Positions 46,150-55,431 of a stretch of 64,000 bases of DNA are shown in pieces. A program made the position numbers and the translations under genes. The notes under the pieces were generated by a model. It worked only from the letters and a program-made list of their open reading frames with translations. It was not told where the DNA came from and ran no database searches. The stretch's first letter is position 1; the number at the start of each line of letters is the position of its first letter. This DNA is from Lampris incognitus (Eukaryota; Chordata; Actinopteri; Lampriformes; Lampridae): contig NC_079212.1 in assembly GCF_029633865.1 (NCBI RefSeq), forward strand, positions 103,393,584 through 103,457,583, read 5' to 3'.

Positions 46150-49100
46150 AAATGCTTCAGGAGTCAATGTCTGAGTCTTCTCCAGACTTAACACCATCAT
46201 GAATACAATTCTTGCATGTAATGCCTTTACAAACTCCACATGCTGAGATGCATTTGACACCATTCTTCTTGCAGCTGCACCGCCGGTTGCTGCAATCTCC
46301 GTTACAATTACAGCTTGTGAACTGGAGTACCTCCTAGTTTTGGAACTGGCTTATCACCGTCAACACCTAATGTCCATCCATAGTCATTGGGGTCCAAAGA
46401 CATGCTCTGTAGAAGGATCCAGCCCCGGGTTTGTAGATAGGCACGGAGAGAATGCTGTGCAGCTGCACCCTCTGTTGGAGATAGAGTCTCTGGTTTGATC
46501 AGCCCAGCCGCCGCTTTCTGTGAGAACATGTATCGAATTGCACCCAAAGTAGTACCTGGTGCATGGTAAATGTACTGGAAGATCGCAGTACCAGCCTGAA
46601 TCACTGCATCCTTAGTAGCTTGTATGTCAAGGAAGATGTCCATGTGTTCATCAATGTACCCTGCACAAAACCTGCAAAAAATGCACTTTGAGTTTTTCAA
46701 ATAGAGTTGTTTTCCCATGGCCAGCGATTGCAGAAACCATATCACAACCAGTGAAGGCATGACAAAAGAGCAGGTAGTGTCTCTGTCTTTCAGAGAGAGC
46801 TTCTTGGATCCTTCTGATATCATAAGAGCCCTTCGATGTGGTTAAGAAGAGTGGATGGTTGGTGCTTGAGCTATGGTGCACCAGCATTACCAGCACATCT
46901 GCGTCTTCTGCCCGCACCTGAAAATAGAACAAGATATGCAAAGCGTGTTGAACTATGCAAAAACAGATAACAATTGTCAAGTTATTCAACAATGTGAATA
47001 CTCTTCTTTTTAAAGTAATCATAGCTGAAGAAAGTAAAATACCTACACAAATGTTACTGACCTCAACAGAGTGATCTGTAGCAGCAGACAATGCCTCTCT
47101 CACAATTGAAGTGTCAGCATCATTGTCACATTGCTCCACGGTGATGTGAAGTTTTCGGAATGTTGAAGAGAGGAGATGGATGAGCTCACTCTTGTTATGA
47201 GTGTTGTCCAAGAACTTTGCTCTTGGTGTCCAATGTATCATATCCGGTCAAATCTGGAGATCACAGCATGACTTCTTGGTACGCCGGATGTGGTCGTGAT
47301 CTTTTGGTGATCTGCTATTGCCATCAAAGACCACGATGATCTTCTGAGAGTGACGGCCAAGACACTGCATGTAGCTCAGGTAACTGTTGGCAATCTCCTG
47401 CCAAGTCTGACCTTGTTCCCATTTCACCATGTAGAGAAGCCATCCGCCATCAACCACCAGAGTGGAGCAGGGTTGGTTAGTGAGGTCAAGCGGATCAGTT
47501 AACTCCTTCAGGCTAGTCTTGGAAAAGCCTGCCTTGTTATCCTTGTTCATTTTCTGATCTTTGTTGTTGAACAGGGACAATGGGAAGGGAGTCGGCTCCT
47601 ACTCTAAGCTTGTCTCAACTGTCATATCCCGTTGGGCCAAAATGATGAGTCAAGGTGAATCTTCTTCTCGTTGACTTTGGGAATCTTTACTTCACCTCCA
47701 TGGTCGATGTCGCTGACCGTCCATCCAGCTTTATCTGAATCTCCCTCCCTACTTCAGCTGCTCTCTCTGCATTGACTGGGTCATCTCCTGTGCCTGTGAA
47801 TCCTGTTGAGAAAGACACAAGCAACTACTTGTCTTGATTGTGGTCGAAGGGGTTGTTCTCCTCAAACCATTTGAGGGCAAGTTCAATCGCTTCAGCATCT
47901 CGCTTCATCTGTGTTTTGGCAAGGTCTCTGTGGAGTGGACCATGTTCCTTGACACCTTCCTCCATGTGCTGGTTGACATTGGAGAAGTTTTTGAGAGTGA
48001 GCACCCAGCACTTGTTGCCAGAATCACTATTTCTCATCCTCCCTCTGCTCAGTCCACCTTCTGCTTGGCTGCCTTCATTAATGTCAGCTCAATACAGATG
48101 TCACACCAGGTGCCAGACCAATCATGGCTAGAGTAACGGGCAACGTGGTTCCCATGGGCAGTGAAACTTTCTAAGGTCTCCTTGTAAGCAGGCAAAGTTT
48201 CAAGTTGCTTCATGAATTAACAGTACAGCCGTGCGCCCTTGGCATATTGGTGATGCCCCGCAGCTGCAAATATTTCCAGCATCCTGGTAACAATGCAGGA
48301 CAGGTGCCCATTGTGATCTGCAAGCCGTTCAGTTCTGATGAAGATCTTGATGACATCTACCATGTAGTGGTACTGCACCCAGGGTGCAGGCGTTCTTCCT
48401 CCTTCGGCAAGTCTTTTAAAGGTTTCTTCAAACCTCTGTTCAAACACTGCAACTACTGGGTCTGTGTGTCTGGCTCCCATCTTCGCATCAGCTACCTTCT
48501 CCATGAAGGTCCTTCATCTGATCTATCCAGCTGATCTGGATAGATCAGCTGGATCAGCTCTAGTAGCCCAGAATCCTCCATGACATTACCCAAGGATCCA
48601 AGGTAGGACTTTAGCAGGTGAAATCCGCCCAACCGTGGAATGACGGGTAGATTTGCCTGCTTTATGATGTCCACATTCTTGAGCCAGATGGGGAGATCAA
48701 ACGTCACTATAGTGACTTTGTCTTCAGAGAGCTGCATGCACTCTTTGAGAGTGGTGAAGATGGTGTTGTGGTCATTAGGGTCACCTTCGATGACTGGGAG
48801 GAAGTCGATCTGCGTCCTTTGCTTGGTATCTGCATGGATACGCTTCATCCAGCCATTCCAGTTTGAGTGTGGGAACTCAGGATCCTGGGCTTTGATCACC
48901 CACCCTGCTGCCCAGAGTGTATCGCCAGCAGTGAGGAGTGGCTGGTCTTGTGTCATAGAGGAGGAGAGCTCAGCGATTGGAAGAAATGTGATGGTGTTTA
49001 TCCCTGTCTGTTTCCTGTTGGTGAATGGAAGAATCTTCACTTCAGCTTCCTTCAGGAGCTTAGCTTTGTCGAATGCCTTCAACTTCACCCTGTTGACAGC

Positions 49101-50758
49101 TGCTGTCGTCCACGGATCTGCCAAAGGTGGTGCCGGAGAGGTGACTTTGATCCAACCTATTGAATGAAAGGGAGTGTTTCCGTGAATAGAGACAATGTTT
49201 AAATCTGTATTGTCTCCAACAAAATAAGTGACTGTATTGTTTGTTTCCCCAACCTCCATGGAGATCACCTGGTCGTCACTCCATATTTCACTTTCACTGG
49301 CTGTCGTAACTGATAGATCCTCAAGTGCAGCATCAACCTCAACCTCATCATCTGTCTGATCATCAGTTTCTTCAATAATGGTAACAAGAGTGCCAGAAAT
49401 ATCAGAGATGACATCTCCGTTCCCATCATTAAGGAAGCAGTATTTGTAGTTTTGTGTCTCTGAGTATGACTCAGTGTATCCCAGCCGGTGTAACTTGTTG
49501 AGCATCCATTTTGACCCAAATCTATGATCCAGTTGTATGGCAAGCCCCATCTGGTATGGCAATACTCCTGACTGAGGCCGACAGGCCTTTATAAAGTACT
49601 TCCCCCAAACAGCTACTCTTTCGTCTGTCTTCACTATCGGTCTCAAGAACATCTGAAGGCTCTCAGGAACAAGTGCCAGCTGACTATGGATATCAGTCAT
49701 ACTGTGTGCAGTGGGGTATGACTTTGGATCTTGATCAATTGTGGCAATGTCGTTGCATATGAACTTTAGTGCAGTCTTTATGATCTGAGTCTTCTCATCT
49801 CCAAGCTCAAGATTAGCATGATGCTCTCGCAGAATGTTGCTGGTGTTATCTTTGAGGCAGAGCACAGCTGCCCTTCTCTCCTGTGATGTGAAATACAATG
49901 TGTCATGGTATTTCTCTTCGAGTTGCTTCTTTAGCCATTTCTTTGAATAAGAGAGGCTCTTATCTGGTGACTGGTCAAACTGCTGCAGCTTTCGTGGACT
50001 TGGTCAAGTGTCATCACCCCATGCTCAAGTTCTAAGTCTAACCATTCGCAGAGTTCATTAAAAACAGCCTCTCGCTCCTCATCCATTTTCTTCTGTCCTC
50101 TCTTCCTCTGTCCTCTATCTTCAGTCTCGGAGTAATGACTACCTGTTTCAAAAAGAACTTTGCAGCGCAAATGATACAGGGTTTCTTCTGCTACCAAGTC
50201 GTTGATCCCTTCCAGGCGCCCAATGACTTCAGTGCCCCAATCGTCCCTGCGACTCTGTGCTGTCTTCAGCAAGCTTGTCTTCAGTCTATCTGCAGTCAAA
50301 TTATCCGGCACTCTATATCTCTTTCTAGCAGCCTCTGGGTTATTTGTGTAGAGATGAGCGGGTTGGTTGCAAAGAATGCATACATTCTTGTACAGAAGTT
50401 GAACGGACCGTGAACTTGTAGAACTGCATGCAGTAGATGCACTGAACTCAGAGCAAGTGTGTCTTCTCTTCATCTTTGCTGACTCTTTCTCCGCCTTTGA
50501 TGCATGAGCTGACTTCGTGGTGACCTCGACAAACTTGTTGTAAAAATAATTTGTACACATTATGTGGTACCTAAGTCTTCCTACATTTTGAGCCTCCTTC
50601 ATACGCTCCAAAATTGTAGAATTTTCAACTGCTTCTGCATGTGCCACAAAAGTAGAGTAGCCTTTAGGAGTTGCCTGTGTGAGTCTCTGAGCTGGTGTCT
50701 CCAGGCCCTCACAGATGAAGCAATTGAGCATAGGTGGAGGAGTAATATCTTCATCCAT
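46150..50758 (-). pseudogene. Academ-like transposase/nuclease gene with one intron
   Basis: It starts [20 protein letters not shown] with paired Cys/His motifs ([17 protein letters not shown]). The central region (49898-48217) has [19 protein letters not shown] and [20 protein letters not shown]. The nuclease part matches the order of FEN1/XPG motifs: TLVVDGGWLLYM (about 47455), IVVFDGNSRSPK (about 47330), EQCDNDADTSIVREAL (about 47110), VRAEDADVLVML (about 46900) and LFCHAFTGCDMVSAIAGHGK (about 46740). A Cys-rich tail follows, CNCNGDCSNRRCSCKKNG then CGVCKGITCKNC. A clean intron, 46918-47060 (GTCAGT...TTTTCAG), sits before the fourth motif. At least five frameshifts (near 49975, 48490, 48040, 47245, 46680 and 46315) break the gene. 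Relatives are widespread in animals as uncharacterised proteins. Confidence 0.68.
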
Positions 50759-51069
50759 ACTGCTACACTATAATGTCCTACAAAGTAAAAAGGGTAGAAT
50801 ATAAGTTATATTATATGAAGTATTTAGTAGTAATATAAGCATTTTTGTGATATTAAAGACAACCTCTGTCATTTGCAGGAATAGCTTCTCTCTAATATAT
50901 TCTATTGAGGATGAAAATAGGAGATCAGCTTTACAGTAGCGTTAACTGCAAAAATCCTCTCTAAGACAATACACCACTGTAACCTAGCTAGATAGCTAAT
51001 GGGGCAGTCAGCTAGCATTTAAGAACATAAAATAGTCATCAGGTGCAGTTTGGGGTGTGTAATACACAC

Positions 51070-51202
51070 GTGGGAGTTGGCTAACTAACCATGTTACTTA
51101 CTGTTAGCCAGCTAACAAGTAAGCTAATGACAAATTTAGTGGGAGTTAACGTTAGATAGCTAACCATGTTATTTACTGTTAGCTAACTAACACGTAAGCT
51201 AA
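51070..51202. repeat. Two ~60-bp tandem units upstream of the Academ-like gene
   Basis: GTGGGAGTTGGCTAACTAAC (51070) and GTGGGAGTTAACGTTAGATA (51139) each lead into ACCATGTTA, TTACTGTTAGC and AAGCTAA; offset about 69 bp. The TTAGCTAACTAAC motif resembles that of the palindrome-rich stretch at 61020-61350. Confidence 0.7.
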
Positions 51203-51557
51203 GTTGACAACTTTTATGTTACTTATGCATATTATCAATGTAGTGACATGAAATATTTCAAGTTCTTAAAAAAAGATGTGGATAATACTTACGTTTCAGA
51301 AGTAGTTTGTTGTGTCCGTCAATGATCAACATAGAAGAAGGTTGCAAATGGCTTCAGCATGTCTGGCACTAGCTAACTCCAAACTTCCTCACTTTGAGTG
51401 CCAACCAACTACAACAACTACCACTAACCAATAATTAGGCCTATTTACCATGGCAAATAATAATAAAAAAGAAACTAATTAAGCAACTTTTTAATTTACA
51501 TGTACCCAGCAGTGGGAAGGGGGTGGGGGGTCTTGGGAGGGGGGCCTGTGATGATCA

Positions 51558-51757
51558 NNNNNNNNNNNNNNNNNNNNNNNNNNNNNNNNNNNNNNNNNNN
51601 NNNNNNNNNNNNNNNNNNNNNNNNNNNNNNNNNNNNNNNNNNNNNNNNNNNNNNNNNNNNNNNNNNNNNNNNNNNNNNNNNNNNNNNNNNNNNNNNNNNN
51701 NNNNNNNNNNNNNNNNNNNNNNNNNNNNNNNNNNNNNNNNNNNNNNNNNNNNNNNNN
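51558..51757. other. Assembly gap (200 N)
   Basis: Exactly 200 N, the size often used for gaps of unknown length. It falls between the Academ-like 5' flank and the DDE_Tnp_4 gene, so element boundaries there are hidden. Confidence 0.99.
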
Positions 51758-51759
51758 CA

Positions 51760-52271
51760 CAAGAGTGATACTAGACTGCACAGAGATCCGCATCGAGACA
51801 GCTAGTTCGAAGGTTTTGAACACCATGACATACTCCCATTATAAAAGTAACACTACACTGAAATCCCTAATTGGGATCACTCCCTCAGGGTCAGTTAGCC
51901 TGGTAAGTAATCTATACACAGGATGTATTTCTGATAAGGAGATAACTAAGAGGTCAGGTGTTCTGGACCTCTTAGAGTCAGGTAATGAGGTCATGGCCGA
52001 TAAGGGCTTCCTTATCAAAGACATGATCGATGAAATAGATGTAACACTTGTCATCCCTGCATTTTTAGGCACAAGTGGACAGTTTAGCTGTGATGAGCTC
52101 ACAGACACACAGAGTATTGCTGGCTTGAGAATACACGTCGAACGGTCAATAAGACGCATAAAGGAGTACCACATTTTTGATGGAGTCATACCCCTTTCAC
52201 TAAGCGGAACAGTCAACCAACTGTGGGCTGTGTGTGCTCTCCTAACAATTTTTCAGGGACCACTGTTTTAA
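51760..52271 (+). pseudogene. DDE_Tnp_4 (Harbinger/ISL2EU-type) transposase, C-terminal half
   Basis: The open frame comes straight out of the gap. VILDCTEIRIETASSK carries the first catalytic Asp, VMADKGFLIKDMID the second (about 51993), and AGLRIHVERSIRRIKEYHIF the Glu (about 52140). SHYKSNTTLKSLIGITPSGS and SLVSNLYTGCISDKEITKRS are also typical of DDE_Tnp_4. The reading frame has no internal stop and ends at TAA 52269-52271. The N-terminal half is missing from the assembly. It likely belongs with the THAP exon at 44500. Confidence 0.85.
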
Positions 52272-52815
52272 ACCTTTGTTAAATTCAGCTGACAAGAAAA
52301 TAGTGCACACAAACCTTAGATAGATTGAAACATATTTAACTTCATTTCAGTACAGTCCCATTTTTTAGCCCACACCTTGAGATGAGCAATCACTGTCTTA
52401 GTTTAGTAAACAATTGATGATTTGAGTTGGTAGTGAGTTCCAATTTATTGCTACAACAGAATGACAGTTGACCGAACATATTTTATTTTAAAATGAACCA
52501 ACAGTTTTGTTAAAGTTAAAGGACAAAGAATGAAAATATTGTCGATGGGACAATCTAATGTATAAATATTGAATGTACAGTATAAAAATGAAATGTATCT
52601 TATTTTTTATTTTATTGTGATTAAACAGCTTCTTTGAATACAGCCCTCTGTGTGCGTCTCTCCTCACTGGCACAGGAGAGGCAGAAAGTACTCGAAAAAG
52701 AAAAGATCCAGCTTGGTTTTCATATTGTGGTAAATGACGGTAGGTGCTCGAGGTTGGTAGTCCAAACCATGTTTGCTGCTGGCCCCGGCTGCATTGATTT
52801 CCGATTGAGTAAGAA
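52272..52815. other. 3' flank of the DDE_Tnp_4 gene, no gene
   Basis: AT-rich. I see no coding sequence. It ends near GGGGGCGTGGCTAA, the candidate terminal repeat. Confidence 0.5.
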
Positions 52816-52892
52816 GGGGGCGTGGCTAAACTCCCACCACTTGGTTTTTTTTAATCCAAGATGGCCGCGGCGTGAAATGGGCGTATTGATGT

Positions 52893-53535
52893 GATGTAAC
52901 TCATAACCCTCAATATGAAAATCAATATCTTTCTCTTGATTTAACCACGTCTCAGATAAGGCTATTAACTTAAATTTACTTTTTTTTAAAAATTTATTTC
53001 TGATTTCTCCCAATTTAGTGGCCAATCGATCCCTATTTTAATTCGAACACCCACCCTCGTACTGCATGCGTTCGCCAACTGCATCTCTCCGGCCGGCAGT
53101 CTCGAAGGAGACCGCCTCCCCACTTTCGTGACAAGGCGACTCCAGGCCGAACCATTTTTTTTCCCGACACACACAGAGACGCAGTCACGTGACGAACACA
53201 AGCCGACTCCGCCCCCCTCCCGAAGACAGCGTTGCCAATTATTGCTGCTTCATCGAGTCCGGCCATAGTCGGATCTGACGAGACCGGGGCGCGAACCCCA
53301 GTCCCCAGTGGGCAACTGCATCGACACAAAGCCGATGCTTATACCGCTACGCCACCGCGGACCCTTAAATTTACTTTTAAATGTTTTCAAATAATCAATG
53401 ATCTTAGTGAAGTTTGCGTAAAGACTTCGACAGTTGAAATGTATTAACGAAAATGTATTATTCAGCTCAACATCGTCATTAAATTGATCCTCAGAATAAT
53501 ATTTACAAGTGTCATTCATAAAATTAAACACATGG
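52893..53535 (-). mobile_element. LINE endonuclease N-terminus, split by a SINE
   Basis: Minus strand: LNNTFSLIHFNCRSLYANFT (about 53460) then, past the SINE, FKLIALSETWLNQEKDIDFH and GYELHHIN, the start of an APE-type LINE endonuclease. It stops at about 52893, where sequence of another origin begins. The clade is not clear. Confidence 0.72.
52985..53363 (-). mobile_element. tRNA-derived SINE (family C) with target duplication
   Basis: Minus-strand head GTCCGCGGTGGCGTAGCGGT (A box) and GGTTCGCGCCCCGGTC (B box), unlike families A and B. CTTAAATTTACTTTT occurs on both sides (52969-52983 and 53364-53378), a 15-bp target duplication. It lies within the LINE endonuclease piece. Confidence 0.85.
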
Positions 53536-53699
53536 CTCTGCGGATCGACATCTTATTCAAAGTAATACATTTTATGCTCAGAGTAGTCAGATCTTGAAAA
53601 GATTTGACGTCCGAGTGGTTCAGTTATGAGTTTTTATCAAAATAATTGTATGTCCCTGCAGGGGACACACTCCTTGGTCTAGACAATAAACTCTGTTTT

Positions 53700-54440
53700 G
53701 AAAACCCATCCATACCTTTTCAAGCCTTTGCTCTTTTGTGCTGATCTAGAGAATCCAGCGGTGTCTTTACGCATGACATCAGCTCCCTTGCTGGCGCTTC
53801 TGGCTCCTGGACCGGGGCGTCTACCAAGCCTGCGGCCTGCAGCGTGGACTCCAAGTCTGGCTCCCCAGCTGGAATCTCCATGTTAACACCATACTTATGT
53901 AGACCCTCTGCCACAGCCTGGAGGTTGTCAAACACCTTGATTTTTCCATCCTTCTCAAATATTTTCAATCTTGCAGGAAAACGTACACATGACTGATTTT
54001 TCTTTCTTGCAATTGTTTTCTTACTTGTCTGTATTTTGCACGCTCCATAAATATTTGGGTAGTGAAGTCTTCATCAAAAAATATGTTGTCGTTCACCCAA
54101 ATGTCCTTCTTTGCCCTGGCAGCCTGAAGCAACTTTTGCCTCATGTTGTAGTTTTGGAAGCGAATTACTATTGACCTGGGACGTTAGTTGTGCCCAGTCT
54201 TTGGCCCTGCCACCCGGTGTGCTCTTTCAATGCAGATTTCACCGTTAACATCCAGTTTCTCATGTATCAGGGTTTCCACAAACTCAACCATGTTACTTCC
54301 TTCACATTTTTCAGGCCCCGAATAAATCCTCAGAATGTACCTTTGGGCACGGCCTTCGAGATCCTCACATTTTGCTTCCAATTGTCGCTGTATGCACAGG
54401 CTGTGGCTAAGCACTTCGGTCATACTGATTTCATGGTGTG
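53700..54440 (-). mobile_element. L1 ORF1 remnant
   Basis: Minus strand: LCIQRQLEAKCEDLEGRAQR (coiled coil), YILRIYSGPEKCEGSNMVEF (RRM), ICIERAHRVAG, then IVIRFQNYNMRQKLLQAAR, WVNDNIFFDEDFTTQ and a basic C-terminal domain. This is the RRM plus C-terminal domain of an L1 ORF1 protein. There is a stop after the RRM (near 54184). No ORF2 follows, so it is a fragment, different in sequence from the ORF1 at 11317. 53540-53699 shows no gene. Confidence 0.8.
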
Positions 54441-54478
54441 AGGCTGTGGATAAGCACTTTGGTCATACTGATTTAATG
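54398..54478. repeat. 43-bp tandem duplication at the edge of duplication copy B
   Basis: AGGCTGTGGCTAAGCACTTC at 54398 and AGGCTGTGGATAAGCACTTT at 54441 start two units of about 38-43 bp. They straddle the junction between the L1 ORF1 remnant and duplication copy B, so the second unit may have arisen with the joining event. Confidence 0.75.
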
Positions 54479-54559
54479 TGACATGTTAAAGTTCTCATGG
54501 AAGCAATATGAATTTACATTTTAGGGCAATTAGTTAAAGCTCATGTAACACAGCATGAC

Positions 54560-55165
54560 ATACAACCGGTGCAGAGAATAAGCATATCGACAATAATTTA
54601 AAATGTGATATCAACACCAACTCCAACATCAAAAAGGCACAAAAATGACTTTACTTCCTGAGGCAGCTAAGGAAGTAAAGGGTCAGTAAACAGCTACTGG
54701 TCCAATTTTACACCACTATCATCCAAAGCATCCTCACATCCTGCTTTACAGTCTGGTATGGATCACAAAAACCAAGCTCCAACAGATAGTGAAAAAGGCC
54801 TCCAAAATCATTGGATGTGACTTTCCCCCACAGATATCCCTCTTCACCACCCACACAGACAACCAGGCTGGCAAGATCACCCAAATCAGCCAACTAATTC
54901 TTTAAACTCATACCATCAGGGAGAGGCTATGGGCCATTCAGTTAAAAAAACAAAAAAACCTGTTGCAGAGAGATAAGCACTCTCAACTCCATCCCCTCCA
55001 AACCATGGCCCCCCATACCCCTTAATGACTATGTTATTGTTGTTGTGTGTGTCCTATGAGTAAATGCTATATGTTTGGTATGCTAACATGGAGCTGCCAT
55101 GCCGTACTGTGAATAAATACCGCCAACCTGGATGTGTGGCAGTAAAGCTTCTTGAATCTTGAAGG
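54560..55165 (+). mobile_element. L2-clade LINE 3' remnant (copy B)
   Basis: The duplicate of 36740-37345, with the same end (GTAAAGCTTCTTGAATCTTG). Present before the duplication. Confidence 0.72.
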
Positions 55166-55431
55166 CCATTCAAGATAGTGTTATTTACTTGTTGAAGAAA
55201 AAAAAATCCTGCCTGGGATTTAAAGGATATTTCACTGGCAGGAAACTAGTAGTGATAGGCTAGACATTAGGCCTGGAGACATGGGGCTGTAATTTCCTTG
55301 GTAGTTTTCTAGATTAGCACAATTTGTTGATAATATTACCCACTGGGAGAAGGGTGACATTGGACTTTAGGGGATAAAAAAAAACACCAAACAAGGCTGT
55401 CATGGGATTGTATGTTCAGTGTTCCCTTTTC

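Larger units (their letters stand above)
45771..51557 (-). mobile_element. Academ-like DNA transposon (XPG/FEN-type nuclease plus CXC domain), decayed
   Basis: A single minus-strand coding region fills 50758-46150, with ~0.4 kb of non-coding DNA on its 3' side and ~0.8 kb on its 5' side. The protein has N-terminal Cys/His modules, a long central region, a FEN/XPG-like nuclease motif set and a Cys-rich CXC end. As far as I recall, a transposase fused to an XPG-type nuclease and a multi-Cys finger describes the Academ superfamily. I did not find terminal inverted repeats or a target duplication, and the right end may lie in the gap, so the element boundaries are placeholders. Confidence 0.55.
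44338..52828 (+). mobile_element. Possible THAP + DDE_Tnp_4 (ISL2EU/Harbinger-like) transposon, split by insertions
   Basis: A THAP first exon at 44500-44699 and a DDE_Tnp_4 catalytic region at 51760-52271 are on the same strand. THAP plus DDE_Tnp_4 is the known make-up of ISL2EU-type transposons. A short inverted repeat supports the span: CTAAGCCACGCCCCC (44338-44352) against GGGGGCGTGGCTAA (52816-52829). Between the two lie a repeated THAP start, a gypsy scrap, an Academ-like element and the assembly gap. The inverted repeat is short and no target duplication was found, so the two halves may be unrelated copies. Confidence 0.45.

Noticed and set aside
47834-49167. Plus-strand frames of 97-175 aa
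   Set aside because: Shadows of the minus-strand Academ-like gene.
51491-51826. Frames crossing the N run
   Set aside because: They exist only because N codons are not stops.
52801-52880. CCAAGATGGCCGCGGCG as the start of another L1
   Set aside because: It resembles an L1 5' start, but no ORF1 follows on the plus strand and the sequence runs straight into an opposite-strand LINE piece.
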